This document shows, one piece after another, positions 45,553-54,987 of a stretch of 64,000 nt of DNA (position 1 is the stretch's first letter; the number at the start of each line of letters is the position of its first letter). The translations under genes were made by a program, and so were the position numbers. The notes beneath the pieces are model-generated. The model made no database searches. It was not told where the DNA came from and saw nothing but the letters and a program-made list of their open reading frames with translations. The stretch spans positions 249,416-313,415 of the forward strand of contig NZ_JASJUU010000007.1 in the NCBI RefSeq assembly GCF_030125375.1, given 5' to 3'. Origin of the DNA: Pseudoalteromonas umbrosa. Lineage in GTDB: Bacteria; Pseudomonadota; Gammaproteobacteria; Enterobacterales; Alteromonadaceae.

Positions 45553-46515
45553 ATGGTTTTATCTTTTGTCATTCTCATCTTAGGTTTTGTTGCACTGGTT
45601 TGGAGCGCAGATAGATTTGTCTTTGGCGCAGCTGCCTTAGCGAAGAACTTTGGCGTCCCAACTTTAATTGTTGGCCTAACGATAGTTGCTATGGGCTCTT
45701 CAGCCCCAGAAATGATGGTCGCAGCACAAGCTGCTTTATCAGATAAAACAGATACTGCAGTTGGTAATGCCGTTGGCTCAAATATTGCTAATATTTTACT
45801 TGTTTTAGGTATCACTGCCCTGCTTCGTCCTCTGGCTGTCGGTTCAGGCATTTTACGCCGAGAGATGCCGTTACTTATCATCGTGTCACTAGGCGCATGG
45901 TATATCATCAGTGACAATTACTTTAGCGCGACTGAAGGCTTTATTTTATTAGCCGGTTTTGCAAGTTTTATCCTTGGCCTGATTTATATCACCAAAAATA
46001 GTGGTAAAGACCAAGAAGATGATCCTCTCGTTTCAGAGGCATGTGATGAAGTTCCAGATAATGTCCCTACAAAAAATGCACTGTTATGGCTTATTGTTGG
46101 CATGATAGTACTGCCTGTCAGCGCAGATTTGCTGGTTGACTCTGCTGTCGATATCGCCAAGTTCTTTGGTATGAGCGATTTGTTAATTGGCCTAACAATT
46201 ATTGCTATCGGTACCAGCTTACCTGAGCTGGCAGCTTGTGTTGCTGGAGTATTGAAAAATGAAGACGACCTCGCGCTCGGTAACATCATTGGTTCTAATA
46301 TCTTCAATATACTCGCAGTATTATCAATCGCGGGGATATTAAACCCAGCTCAGCTGGATATGAATATTTCCCAACGTGATATTTATGTCATGTTAGGCGC
46401 AACCGCCGCGTTAATTATCATGAGCGTAAACCTCAGAGGTAAACGACAAATTAACCGCATTGAAGGCGGCCTGCTACTTGCCGCGTTTGTTGGCTATATG
46501 TATGCAATTATCTAG
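45553..46515 (+). CDS. yrbG: Sodium/calcium exchanger family protein YrbG
   Basis: CaCA-family inner-membrane cation antiporter. About 320 residues, ten membrane helices in two inverted halves; each half has the alpha-repeat signature: GLTIVAMGSSAPEMMVA with GNAVGSNIANI, and GLTIIAIGTSLPELAAC with GNIIGSNIFNI. A frame start exists at TTG 45535; the ATG at 45553 with AGG four bases before it is better. First gene of the yrbG-kds-lpt-rpoN run; E. coli function is not well established. Confidence 0.93.
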   Translation: MVLSFVILILGFVALVWSADRFVFGAAALAKNFGVPTLIVGLTIVAMGSSAPEMMVAAQAALSDKTDTAVGNAVGSNIANILLVLGITALLRPLAVGSGILRREMPLLIIVSLGAWYIISDNYFSATEGFILLAGFASFILGLIYITKNSGKDQEDDPLVSEACDEVPDNVPTKNALLWLIVGMIVLPVSADLLVDSAVDIAKFFGMSDLLIGLTIIAIGTSLPELAACVAGVLKNEDDLALGNIIGSNIFNILAVLSIAGILNPAQLDMNISQRDIYVMLGATAALIIMSVNLRGKRQINRIEGGLLLAAFVGYMYAII

Positions 46516-46523
46516 GAGTTAAT

Positions 46524-47495
46524 ATGGATAAACACGTATTTATTGAGTCCGCAAAACGCGTACTAGATATTGAACAACAAGCAATTAGCGAGCTCAATCA
46601 GTATATAGACAACAATTTTATCTCAGCTTGTGAGCTTATGCTTAACTGTACTGGGCGTGTAATTGTCATCGGGATGGGAAAATCAGGCCACATTGGCAAT
46701 AAAGTTGCGGCGACACTGGCCAGTACAGGCACTCCCTCTTTTTTTGTACACCCGGGCGAAGCGAGCCACGGTGACTTAGGTATGATCACCGCCGAAGACG
46801 TCGTCTTGCTTATTTCAAATTCAGGTGAAACAGGAGAAGTTGTCGGCATTATTCCTGTGATAAAAAGAATTGGCGCACGAGTGATCAGCATGACAGGCAA
46901 CGCAAGCTCCACAATGGCACAGCAAGCTGATATCCATCTTTGTATTAAAGTTTCGCAAGAGGCCTGCCCACTCGGTTTAGCACCTACAGCCAGTACCACA
47001 GCGACGCTTGTAATGGGTGACGCGTTGGCTGTGGCTTTATTAGAGGCAAGAGGCTTTACCGCGGATGATTTTGCGCTTTCACACCCAGGTGGAAGCTTGG
47101 GTAAAAGATTACTATTAACATTACAAGACATCATGCATAGCGGCAGTGATGTGCCAATGACTCCGCTGGGAAGCTCTATTAAAGACGCATTATTCGACAT
47201 GTCAGCTAAAGGCTTAGGCATGACTGCCATCGTGAATGAGCAAAAGCAGCTATGCGGTATATTCACTGATGGCGATTTACGCCGTGTTATCGAACAAAAA
47301 GCCGATTTGCATAATGATACTATTGATTCAGTGATGACTATTTGTTGTACTACGGCATCACCTGATATGCTGGCTGCTGAAGCCCTTAATATCATGGAAA
47401 AAAAGCGCATTAATGGCCTAATCGTCATTGATGAAAATAAACACCCTATCGGGGCACTCAATACTCAAGATTTACTGCGAGCAGGAGTACTATAA
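46524..47495 (+). CDS. kdsD: D-arabinose 5-phosphate isomerase
   Basis: Converts ribulose 5-phosphate to arabinose 5-phosphate, the first step to KDO for LPS. 323 residues: SIS domain (about 35-170) with VIGMGKSGHIGNKVAATLASTGTPSFFVHPGEASHGDLGMI pattern and ISNSGETGEV, then two CBS domains (about 205-320) ending in NGLIVIDENKHPIGALN. Eight bases after yrbG with a GGAG ribosome site; kdsC follows immediately. Confidence 0.96.
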   Translation: MDKHVFIESAKRVLDIEQQAISELNQYIDNNFISACELMLNCTGRVIVIGMGKSGHIGNKVAATLASTGTPSFFVHPGEASHGDLGMITAEDVVLLISNSGETGEVVGIIPVIKRIGARVISMTGNASSTMAQQADIHLCIKVSQEACPLGLAPTASTTATLVMGDALAVALLEARGFTADDFALSHPGGSLGKRLLLTLQDIMHSGSDVPMTPLGSSIKDALFDMSAKGLGMTAIVNEQKQLCGIFTDGDLRRVIEQKADLHNDTIDSVMTICCTTASPDMLAAEALNIMEKKRINGLIVIDENKHPIGALNTQDLLRAGVL

Positions 47496-47497
47496 AC

Positions 47498-48049
47498 ATG
47501 CAATTTAGTGAGCTTTATCAAGCAATCTCTGTACAGACAAGCGACAAAGCGAAATCTATCAAGCTGCTAATTTGCGATATTGATGGCGTATTTTCAGATG
47601 GTCGTATTTATTTGGGTAACCAAGGTGAAGAATTAAAAGCATTCAACACCAAAGATGGTTTCGGAATCAAAGCCTTAATTGAAACTGGTGTTGAAGTTGC
47701 CGTCATTACTGGGCGACATTCAGAAATAGTTAAGCAACGTATGACTAGCTTAAACGTAAAACACATTTACCAAGGTCAAGAAGATAAGGTTAAAGCATAC
47801 GAAGAATTAAAAGACAACTTAAACTTAACTGATGATCAAATTGCCTATATTGGCGATGATGGCCCTGATATTCCGGTAATGCAAAAAGTAGGACTCGCTG
47901 TTGCCGTCGCAGATGCCCACCCACTGGTAAAAAAACTGGCTCATTACACAACCTTGTTGCCAGGTGGATTTGGCGCTGTGAGAGAACTAACCGACTTATT
48001 AATGTTGAGTCAAGGTAACGAATTACTCTCTACGGGGAGCAGTACATGA
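47498..48049 (+). CDS. kdsC: KDO 8-phosphate phosphatase
   Basis: HAD-family phosphatase that dephosphorylates KDO-8-P before activation by KdsB. 183 residues; catalytic DxD in LLICDIDGVFSDGRIY (about 27-31), motif II VITGRHSE, and motif IV YIGDDGPDIPVM. C1/C0-type HAD without a large cap, as in KdsC tetramers. Overlaps the lptC start in an ATGA junction. Confidence 0.97.
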   Translation: MQFSELYQAISVQTSDKAKSIKLLICDIDGVFSDGRIYLGNQGEELKAFNTKDGFGIKALIETGVEVAVITGRHSEIVKQRMTSLNVKHIYQGQEDKVKAYEELKDNLNLTDDQIAYIGDDGPDIPVMQKVGLAVAVADAHPLVKKLAHYTTLLPGGFGAVRELTDLLMLSQGNELLSTGSST

Positions 48050-48600
48050 CCAATTTGCGGGTTATTTTACTCGTAGTTTTCGGTGCTGCCATGCTGTGGC
48101 TTTGGTACCCCTATTTGACCCAAACAGAACTGTCGTTACAGCAAGAACAAGAAACAATCGCTCAACCTGACTACGTTGCAATTGATTTAAAACAGACCTC
48201 ATTTGCAGAAAATGGACAGCTGAGTTATCAAATAACAGCACAGCGAATGGAGTTATATCAAGAGTTGGGATTTAGCCACTTTGAAGTACCAATTTTTGTT
48301 CTACATAATGGGCAACATAACTGGCAGCTCACTGCCAATGAAGCCACCTTATATGAAAACGATACTTTGATTTTAGAAGGCAACGTCAAAGCGACAAACT
48401 TAAATGACAATGCCATGATCACCGAAATAGACGCAGATAATCTTCGACTTGAAATCAGTAATCGAATAATGCGCTCAGAGCAACCGGTGATCATTACTGG
48501 CCCAAGCTTAACCATTACCGGTAAAGGGCTAATCGCCGATCTCAATGTTGAGGTCATTGAACTCATTAACCACACTGAAACGATTTATGATAAGCAATAA
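48046..48600 (+). CDS. lptC: LptC, LPS transport bridge, inner-membrane anchored
   Basis: Bitopic protein that receives LPS from LptB2FG and passes it to LptA. 184 residues: one N-terminal membrane helix (about 4-22) and a periplasmic beta-jellyroll (IDLKQTSFAENGQLSYQITAQRMELY at its start). Start coupled to the kdsC stop; the 3' end overlaps lptA by 14 bp. Sequence conservation is low in the family, but context is decisive. Confidence 0.95.
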   Translation: MTNLRVILLVVFGAAMLWLWYPYLTQTELSLQQEQETIAQPDYVAIDLKQTSFAENGQLSYQITAQRMELYQELGFSHFEVPIFVLHNGQHNWQLTANEATLYENDTLILEGNVKATNLNDNAMITEIDADNLRLEISNRIMRSEQPVIITGPSLTITGKGLIADLNVEVIELINHTETIYDKQ

Positions 48601-49120
48601 ATTAAGTGCAACCCTACTAGTTACTTGTGCTATCGCACTTTTTCCATATAGTGCCCTTGCCAACAATACGCCTGAACAAGTGATCATCAGTTCAGGTAAG
48701 CAACAAGCACAGTTGCAGACTAATATTGGGGTTTTTGAAGAAAACGTCGAGATAATACATGGCCAACGAAAAATTTTCGCTGATCGTCTTGAAGTCCATC
48801 GCAGAGAAGATTTGGGTGAGAATAAACAATTATTAGTTGCAACAGGATCTCCCGCGATTTTCCAAGAGCAGCAGACCGATGGCAGCTTATTAAAAGCCTC
48901 AGCCCAAGAAGTACGATATGACGTAGCTAATCGCTTATTAACGATTAAAGGCAATGCCGAAATCAGCCAAGCTGGTCAAAAGATTTCTGCCCAAGAGATC
49001 CTCTATGATATGGAAAAACAGCTTATTAGCGCACAAAAGGCAAATGAGGAAGGTAAACGTGTGAGAACTGTTTTACTCCCTGTTGATAAAGAACAAGATG
49101 GTAACAAGGAGCCGCAGTGA
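48587..49120 (+). CDS. lptA: LptA, periplasmic LPS transport protein
   Basis: Periplasmic beta-jellyroll that polymerises into the bridge carrying LPS to LptDE. About 177 residues with a signal peptide (MISNKLSATLLVTCAIALFP..SALA). The frame stays open upstream to 48545, but the ATG at 48587 opens the signal peptide directly and is chosen. OstA/LptA motifs: ADRLEVHRRED and KGNAEISQAGQKISAQEILYD. Overlaps lptC upstream and the lptB GTG downstream (GTGA). Confidence 0.95.
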   Translation: MISNKLSATLLVTCAIALFPYSALANNTPEQVIISSGKQQAQLQTNIGVFEENVEIIHGQRKIFADRLEVHRREDLGENKQLLVATGSPAIFQEQQTDGSLLKASAQEVRYDVANRLLTIKGNAEISQAGQKISAQEILYDMEKQLISAQKANEEGKRVRTVLLPVDKEQDGNKEPQ

Positions 49121-49842
49121 GCACATTAAAAGCGACGGCACTGGCCAAAAGTTATAAAGGCAGACAAGTTGTAAAAAATGTTGAACTAAGTGTTGAAGCA
49201 GGAAGCATAGTTGGTTTACTCGGCCCAAATGGCGCAGGCAAAACCACCACTTTTTATATGATTGTTGGCCTTGTACCAAGCGATAAGGGCAGTATTCATA
49301 TTGACTCACAAGATATAACTCTATTACCAATGCACAGCCGAGCTCGGTTGGGTATAGGGTATTTGCCTCAAGAGTCTTCAATATTCAGAAAATTAACGGT
49401 GTACGACAATTTGATGGCTATACTTGAGACTAGAAAAGACCTCAACAAAGCCCAACGCGAAACGATATTGAACGATTTACTCGATGAATTTAATATTCAA
49501 CATATTCGCTCTAGTTTGGGAATGGCTCTCTCTGGTGGTGAGCGTCGACGCGTAGAAATTGCTCGCGCTTTAGCCGCAAATCCTAAATTTATTCTATTAG
49601 ATGAGCCTTTTGCTGGTGTTGATCCAATTTCAGTGTTAGATATAAAGAAAATTATTGAGCATTTAAAAAACCGTGGGATCGGCGTATTGATCACTGATCA
49701 TAATGTTCGAGAAACTTTGGATGTATGTGAAAAAGCATATATTGTTTCCCATGGTGAATTAATTGCTTCGGGCACACCTGAACATGTTTTAGCGGATCAA
49801 ACCGTCCGAGATGTCTACTTAGGCGAGCAATTCAGGCTATAG
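49117..49842 (+). CDS. lptB: LptB, LPS export ATPase
   Basis: Cytoplasmic ABC ATPase powering LPS extraction by LptFG. 241 residues; Walker A GPNGAGKTT (about 38-46), Q-loop LPQESSIFRKL, signature LSGGERRRVEIARAL, Walker B FILLDEPFAGVDP, switch His in ITDHNVRE. GTG start overlapping the lptA TGA with an AAGGAG site. Confidence 0.98.
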   Translation: MSTLKATALAKSYKGRQVVKNVELSVEAGSIVGLLGPNGAGKTTTFYMIVGLVPSDKGSIHIDSQDITLLPMHSRARLGIGYLPQESSIFRKLTVYDNLMAILETRKDLNKAQRETILNDLLDEFNIQHIRSSLGMALSGGERRRVEIARALAANPKFILLDEPFAGVDPISVLDIKKIIEHLKNRGIGVLITDHNVRETLDVCEKAYIVSHGELIASGTPEHVLADQTVRDVYLGEQFRL

Positions 49843-49883
49843 TTAAGAATAAGCGTAACAACAGAAAGGATTGTTAGATATAC

Positions 49884-51395
49884 ATGAGGCAATCGCTACA
49901 GCTGCGCATGGGGCAGCAATTAACAATGACACCGCAACTGCAGCAAGCAATACGCCTGCTGCAGTTAAGCACATTAGACCTCCAGCAAGAAATTCAAGAA
50001 GCGCTGGATAGCAATCCTTTATTGGAAGTAGAAGAAAACGAACAAGAAGCCTTTGATAACGGTGTAGATAAAACCCATGAACAAGCTCAGACTGCAGAGA
50101 AAACAGACAGCAATACTGAAGATGCCGTTGAACCGCAGCTGAGTGACTATGAACAAGACACGGATACAGCACTCAACAAAGAAACACTCAGTGATGAAAT
50201 GGCTATGGACGTCACATGGGATGAATATATCAGTGCTGCACCAGTAAGCTCTTCAGGCCCAATGCCTGAAGATGAAAGTGTCTATCAAGGCCAAACAACC
50301 GAAAGCCTTCAAGAATACCTTATGTGGCAATTAGAACTCACACCTTTTAGTGCAATCGACAGGCTGATTGCACTGTCTATCGTTGAAGGTGTTGATGACT
50401 CTGGAATCTTGACGGTACCTTGCGAAGATATTGTTGAAAGCTTAAATAAAGACAATGATCAAGAGCCAATAGAGTTAGATGAAGTTGAAGCCGTATTAAA
50501 ACGTATTCAACTGTTTGACCCTGTCGGGATCGCAGCTCGTAGCCTTCAAGAATGTCTGATTGTGCAACTAAATCAATTTACAATGGACACGCCCTGGCTG
50601 GAACAAACAAAGCATGTAATTGAAGAGCATATAGACCTATTAGCAAATCGTGATTATCGTACTATTATGAAAAAAACGAAGCTTAAAGAGGGCGAACTCA
50701 AAGAGGTCATGACGCTAATCCATAGTTTGAATCCCAAGCCAGCAGCCAGTATCGTGCAAGAAGAAGCGGATTATGTTATCCCCGATGTATCCGTCAAAAA
50801 AATAAAAGGGCGCTGGGTAGTTGAGCTAAACCCTGACTCAATGCCCAAAATTAGAGTCAATGATCATTACGCTGCAATGTCACGCTCAGTCAAATCAAAT
50901 AGTGACAGTCAGTTTATTCGTTCGCATTTACAAGAAGCGAAATGGTTTATTAAAAGTTTAGAAAGCAGAAATGAAACTTTATTGAAAGTTACCAATTGCA
51001 TTGTTCAGCAACAACAGGCATTCTTTGAACATGGCCCTGAGGCAATGAGGCCTATGGTTCTCAATGATGTTGCTGAAATGGTTGATATGCACGAGTCAAC
51101 AATATCTCGGGTAACAACACAAAAGTTTATGCACACGCCTCGCGGCATTTATGAATTGAAATACTTCTTCTCGAGCCATGTTAGTACCGAGAATGGTGGG
51201 GAATGCTCTTCAACAGCAATCAGAGCACTCATCAAAAAGCTAATTGCTGCAGAAAACTCAGCTAAGCCTTTAAGTGATAGCAAAATTGCAGATGTATTAG
51301 CTGACCAAGGTATTAAGGTGGCAAGACGTACTATTGCCAAATACCGAGAGTCTTTGGCTATTCCACCGTCTAATCAGCGTAAAAGCTTGATTTAG
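49884..51395 (+). CDS. rpoN: RNA polymerase sigma-54 factor
   Basis: Sigma factor for enhancer-dependent promoters (nitrogen, motility and others). 503 residues: Gln/Leu-rich region I (QLTMTPQLQQAIRLLQLS), an acidic region II (about 50-120), the core-binding domain, a helix-turn-helix (ADMVDMHESTISRVTTQK region) and the RpoN box ARRTIAKYRE at 480-489. Complete. It heads the usual rpoN-hpf-ptsN-rapZ-npr set. Confidence 0.98.
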   Translation: MRQSLQLRMGQQLTMTPQLQQAIRLLQLSTLDLQQEIQEALDSNPLLEVEENEQEAFDNGVDKTHEQAQTAEKTDSNTEDAVEPQLSDYEQDTDTALNKETLSDEMAMDVTWDEYISAAPVSSSGPMPEDESVYQGQTTESLQEYLMWQLELTPFSAIDRLIALSIVEGVDDSGILTVPCEDIVESLNKDNDQEPIELDEVEAVLKRIQLFDPVGIAARSLQECLIVQLNQFTMDTPWLEQTKHVIEEHIDLLANRDYRTIMKKTKLKEGELKEVMTLIHSLNPKPAASIVQEEADYVIPDVSVKKIKGRWVVELNPDSMPKIRVNDHYAAMSRSVKSNSDSQFIRSHLQEAKWFIKSLESRNETLLKVTNCIVQQQQAFFEHGPEAMRPMVLNDVAEMVDMHESTISRVTTQKFMHTPRGIYELKYFFSSHVSTENGGECSSTAIRALIKKLIAAENSAKPLSDSKIADVLADQGIKVARRTIAKYRESLAIPPSNQRKSLI

Positions 51396-51421
51396 GCGTA
51401 ACAAAAGAAGGAAAAATGCTT

Positions 51422-51709
51422 ATGCAACTAAATTTAACTGGTCGCCATGTAGAAATTACCGATTCATTAAGAGACTACGTAACAAGTAAGTTTGCGAAGC
51501 TAGAAAGGCATTTTGATCACATCAATAACGTGCATGTAATCCTAGATGTCGAAAAACTAATTCAAAAAGCAGAAGCCACTTTGCATGTAAATGGCGGCGA
51601 GCTATTTGCTTCAACAGAACATAAAGACATGTATGCAGCCATCGACGGCTTGATTGACAAACTAGATAGGCAAGTTATTAAACATAAAGAGAAGCTAACT
51701 CGACATTAA
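51422..51709 (+). CDS. hpf: Ribosome hibernation promoting factor (short HPF)
   Basis: Binds the 30S subunit in stationary phase and with RMF promotes 100S dimers. About 95 residues, single S30AE domain (MQLNLTGRHVEITDSLRDYV start; KAEATLHVNGGELFAS; DMYAAIDGLIDKLDRQV), no C-terminal dimerisation extension, so the short type. Two in-frame ATGs (51416, 51422); the second matches the family N-terminus and has GAAGGA at a better distance. Confidence 0.96.
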   Translation: MQLNLTGRHVEITDSLRDYVTSKFAKLERHFDHINNVHVILDVEKLIQKAEATLHVNGGELFASTEHKDMYAAIDGLIDKLDRQVIKHKEKLTRH

Positions 51710-51711
51710 CC

Positions 51712-52167
51712 ATGAAACTTAGCACACTAATCTCTGAGGACTGCAGCAAAGCTGCGGTCCTTTTTAATAGTAAAAAAAGAATACTCCAATACATCAGTGA
51801 ATTGGCACAAGAAAAAATACCAAACGCCAATCAGCACGATATTCTCGAGGCACTTTTAAATCGCGAAAAACTGGGCAGTACGGGTATTGGAAAAGGCATA
51901 GCTATTCCGCACGGACGACTAGCAGGGCTGGATAATATCATTGCCATCTTACTTGTAAATCAGCAGCCTATTCCATTTGATGCCTATGACGATCGCAATG
52001 TAGACATTTTTGTTTCACTCATCGTACCAGAAGGTGGAAATAAACAACATTTAGAGACCTTGGCGAGTATCGCTGGTAAACTAAATGATAAGCATTTTTG
52101 CAAGAGACTTAGACAAGCAAGTAATGATCATGAGCTTTACCAAGTCCTTGTTGAGTTTGATAAATAA
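51712..52167 (+). CDS. ptsN: Nitrogen PTS EIIA component
   Basis: EIIA-Ntr of the regulatory phosphotransfer chain PtsP-NPr-EIIANtr. 151 residues; phosphorylated His67 in GIGKGIAIPHGRL. Two bases after hpf. NPr, its phosphodonor, is encoded two genes on. No membrane segments. Confidence 0.97.
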   Translation: MKLSTLISEDCSKAAVLFNSKKRILQYISELAQEKIPNANQHDILEALLNREKLGSTGIGKGIAIPHGRLAGLDNIIAILLVNQQPIPFDAYDDRNVDIFVSLIVPEGGNKQHLETLASIAGKLNDKHFCKRLRQASNDHELYQVLVEFDK

Positions 52168-52179
52168 TAGGAATGAATC

Positions 52180-53022
52180 GTGGAGCTCATAATTATCAGT
52201 GGCCGATCTGGCTCGGGTAAATCTGTTGCATTAAGAGTATTAGAAGACTTGGGCTATTACTGTGCTGATAATATTCCTGTCAACTTGTTACCTGCTTTAG
52301 TTCGCAGTGTTTCAGACAGCTATAATAAAATTGCAGTTAGTATCGATGTGAGAAACCTGCCAAAAGAGCAACAAGAGTTCCATGATATTTTAGAATATTT
52401 GCCGGGCTTCGCTAAACCGAAGGTTTTTTATTTAGACTGTGATGACCAGACTCTGATTAAACGCTTTTCGGAAACACGACGTTTACATCCGCTTTCACTT
52501 AATGATTTACCGTTAGACTTGGCTATAAAGCAAGAAAGAACGTTGTTAGACGTATTGATACGCCGTGCTGATATCACAATAGATACAACGGACTTAAGTG
52601 TTCATCAATTGGCAGAAAGTGTTCGTGAAAAAATATTAGGCCAAAAAGATAAGCAACTAATTATTACTTTTGAGTCTTTTGGCTTTAAACATGGTATTCC
52701 CAAAGAGGCGGATTACGTTTTTGATGCACGCTTTTTACCCAACCCTCATTGGGAGCCGGAATTAAAGCCCCTAACAGGCTTGGACCAGCCTGTCATAGAT
52801 TACTTATCGAGTCACAGCATAGTACAAAAGTTTGTTTGGCAAATACAAACATTTATGCAGACTTGGTTACCACACCTTGAACGTAATAATCGTAGCTATT
52901 TAACAATCGCTATCGGTTGTACTGGTGGGCAACACCGCTCAGTTTACCTAGCCCAAACGCTTGGTGAACGCTTTCAGAAAACACACTCTAATGTGAAAAT
53001 TCGTCACCGAGAACAAGAGTGA
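52180..53022 (+). CDS. rapZ: RNase adapter / P-loop protein RapZ
   Basis: In enterobacteria it binds sRNAs GlmZ/GlmY and tunes glucosamine-6-phosphate supply; elsewhere the role may differ, and no Glm sRNA is seen here. 280 residues; Walker A IISGRSGSGKS at the N-terminus, Walker B-like VFYLDCD, and the C-terminal domain with IAIGCTGGQHRSVYLA. GTG start with AGGA nearby. Its stop overlaps npr. Confidence 0.96.
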   Translation: MELIIISGRSGSGKSVALRVLEDLGYYCADNIPVNLLPALVRSVSDSYNKIAVSIDVRNLPKEQQEFHDILEYLPGFAKPKVFYLDCDDQTLIKRFSETRRLHPLSLNDLPLDLAIKQERTLLDVLIRRADITIDTTDLSVHQLAESVREKILGQKDKQLIITFESFGFKHGIPKEADYVFDARFLPNPHWEPELKPLTGLDQPVIDYLSSHSIVQKFVWQIQTFMQTWLPHLERNNRSYLTIAIGCTGGQHRSVYLAQTLGERFQKTHSNVKIRHREQE

Positions 53023-53297
53023 TGCAGCGATGCCAAGGGGTTTTTCTGATAAAGAATAAGTTGGGACTGCATGCCAGAGCCGCAACCACATTGGCACAGC
53101 TTTCAACTCAGTTCGATGCACAAATAACACTTTATCAAGGTGATAAAAGTGCACAGGGAGATAGCGTATTAGCATTGCTTCTCTTAGAAAGTAGCCAAGG
53201 TAAAGAAGTTGAGGTGAGGTGTACTGGCCCTGATGCCAAAAATGCTTTAATTGCTATTGGTAACCTCATTGAAGACAAGTTTCATGAAGCGGAATAA
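53022..53297 (+). CDS. npr: Nitrogen PTS phosphocarrier NPr
   Basis: HPr-like carrier passing phosphate from PtsP to PtsN. About 91 residues; active His17 in LGLHARAAT and the Ser-region GDSVLALLLLESSQGKEVEV. A GTG at 53019 and the adjacent ATG at 53022 are both possible; the ATG overlaps the rapZ TGA (TGATG fusion) and is preferred. Last gene of the run. Confidence 0.95.
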   Translation: MQRCQGVFLIKNKLGLHARAATTLAQLSTQFDAQITLYQGDKSAQGDSVLALLLLESSQGKEVEVRCTGPDAKNALIAIGNLIEDKFHEAE

Positions 53298-53597
53298 CTC
53301 ATTATCTTTCCTAATCTCTTGTTTAGTGTAACTTGTCACTTCTTAATTTGTAGTAATACTGCAATAGCGTACTTTTATTTTAAGCAGCTATAATCAATTA
53401 TTATTTTATCTATTACAATATGATAACTAGCATTGATAATGTGTCTTGTGCACTTACACTAAGCTCAAAATTATGAGCTCTCTTCCGTATAAAACAGCTT
53501 AATTGCCATTTTGTACTGCAGAAAATTGCTAATAAATCATTAAAGTGACTATTCACAACAAGTAATCACCTTTTCTTATTTTTAAATTTGGAAGCCT
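53298..53597. other. AT-rich gap before mgtE
   Basis: About 300 bp of very AT-rich sequence with no gene. It holds the mgtE promoter and a 6-bp dyad AGCTCA-6-TGAGCT (53462-53479). I see nothing resembling a magnesium riboswitch; the ribosome site before mgtE is GGAAG. Confidence 0.5.
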
Positions 53598-54956
53598 ATG
53601 CCTGACGTTTTTGAGCAAGACTATACACTGGAACAATTACAACAAGTAACAAAAGCAATAAACAGTGGGCAGTTTGTTCAAGTCAGACAAACATTAGCTG
53701 AGATCCCCCCGTGCGATACCGCACTGCTACTTGAATCCTCTCCTCATAAAATCAGAACAACACTTTGGCAATTGGTCGACCCAGATATTCAAGGCGATGT
53801 ACTTGAAGAGCTCTCAGAAGATGTTCGTTTAAGTATCATAGCTAAAATGGAGCCAGAGTTAATTGCGGCTGCAACAGAGGATATGGACGATGACGACCTT
53901 GGTGAAGTACTTAGAAGCCTTCCAGTACCTGTCTACCAAGATGTTATCAGTGCCATGGACAGTCAAGATAGAGCACGGGCAACCCTTGCTCTATCCTATA
54001 ATGAGGACTCTGCAGGGGCACTAATGAATGGCGACACCATCACCATTCGTCCAGATGTAAGCCTTGATGTGGTTTTAAGATACTTGCGTCTAAAAGAGGA
54101 ACTACCTCAAGGCACAGATGATCTCTATGTCGTAGACAAAGAAAATCGCTTTTTAGGGTCTTTACCTATTGGCATCTTATTGACTAACCCACCTGATAAG
54201 CTTGTCCAAGAATTGATGAATGAAGATAGGGAAACCATTCCTGTCAACATGCCCGAAAGCGAAGTAGCCCAACTTTTTGAACGACATAATTGGATATCAG
54301 CTCCCGTAGTCGATGATCAAACGCAGCTCTTAGGCCGCATAACTATTGATGACATTGTCGATGTTATCAGAGAAGATGCTGAACATAGCTTAATGAGTAT
54401 GGCAGGTCTTGAAGACGAAGAAGATACTTTTGCACCAGTCATGAAAAGTAGCCAAAGGCGCTCAATTTGGCTTGGGATCAACTTACTCACCGCACTGCTC
54501 GCCGCCTTTGTAGCAAGCTTTTTCGAGAGCACTCTCGATATCCTACCTATTTTAGCAGTGCTCAATGGCATTGTACCTAGTATGGGAGGCGTGGCCGGTA
54601 GCCAGACATTAACCTTAGTTATTAGAGGTATTGCTCTTGGACATGTTAATCAAACTAACCAAAAGTTTTTACTCGGGAAAGAACTCGCGATTGGCGCTCT
54701 CAATGGTGTTCTTTGGTCTTTATTGATCGCTGGTGTGGTAGCGGTTTGGCAATGGGACTTTAAACTCGGCGCAGTTATCGCATTTGCCATGTTTATGAAC
54801 TTGGTTGCAGCAGGCATCGCAGGGGCAAGTATTCCTCTGATCCTCAAGCGCATGAAGATAGATCCAGCACTTGCTGGGAGTGTAGTTTTAACAACAGTGA
54901 CAGATATTGTTGGAATTTTTGCGTTTTTAGGTACTGCCACTTGGTTTTTACTCTGA
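53598..54956 (+). CDS. mgtE: Magnesium transporter MgtE
   Basis: Mg2+-selective, magnesium-gated channel. 452 residues: cytosolic N-domain of helical repeats (about 1-135), CBS pair (about 140-255, with ITIDDIVDVI at its end), connecting helix, and a C-terminal membrane domain of five helices (about 285-450). The conserved pore block NGIVPSMGGVAGSQTLTLVIRG and the final-helix TDIVGIFAFLG with its Asp are present. Stands alone; convergent with pmbA. Confidence 0.96.
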   Translation: MPDVFEQDYTLEQLQQVTKAINSGQFVQVRQTLAEIPPCDTALLLESSPHKIRTTLWQLVDPDIQGDVLEELSEDVRLSIIAKMEPELIAAATEDMDDDDLGEVLRSLPVPVYQDVISAMDSQDRARATLALSYNEDSAGALMNGDTITIRPDVSLDVVLRYLRLKEELPQGTDDLYVVDKENRFLGSLPIGILLTNPPDKLVQELMNEDRETIPVNMPESEVAQLFERHNWISAPVVDDQTQLLGRITIDDIVDVIREDAEHSLMSMAGLEDEEDTFAPVMKSSQRRSIWLGINLLTALLAAFVASFFESTLDILPILAVLNGIVPSMGGVAGSQTLTLVIRGIALGHVNQTNQKFLLGKELAIGALNGVLWSLLIAGVVAVWQWDFKLGAVIAFAMFMNLVAAGIAGASIPLILKRMKIDPALAGSVVLTTVTDIVGIFAFLGTATWFLL

Positions 54957-54970
54957 GCCTAGCTCAGAGT
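54950..54970. terminator. Inverted repeat between convergent mgtE and pmbA
   Basis: 8-bp stem ACTCTGAG/CTCAGAGT with 5-base loop; the left arm contains the mgtE stop, and flanking TTGGTT/AACCAA bases extend the pairing past a small bulge. No T-tract of note, so the stop signal is likely imperfect. Confidence 0.5.
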
Positions 54971-54987
54971 AACCAAATGAATCAGCT

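Noticed and set aside
45531..45917. 128-codon minus-strand frame opposite yrbG, and similar frames opposite mlaF and mlaE
   Set aside because: Antisense to well-supported transporter genes, with no ribosome sites or recognisable domains.
46598..47461. 287-codon minus-strand open frame
   Set aside because: Fully antisense to kdsD, which has clear SIS and CBS domains; Ser/Ile/Pro-rich composition is typical of a shadow frame.
53298..53597. Possible magnesium riboswitch before mgtE
   Set aside because: No conserved M-box elements or long paired structure; only a 6-bp dyad.
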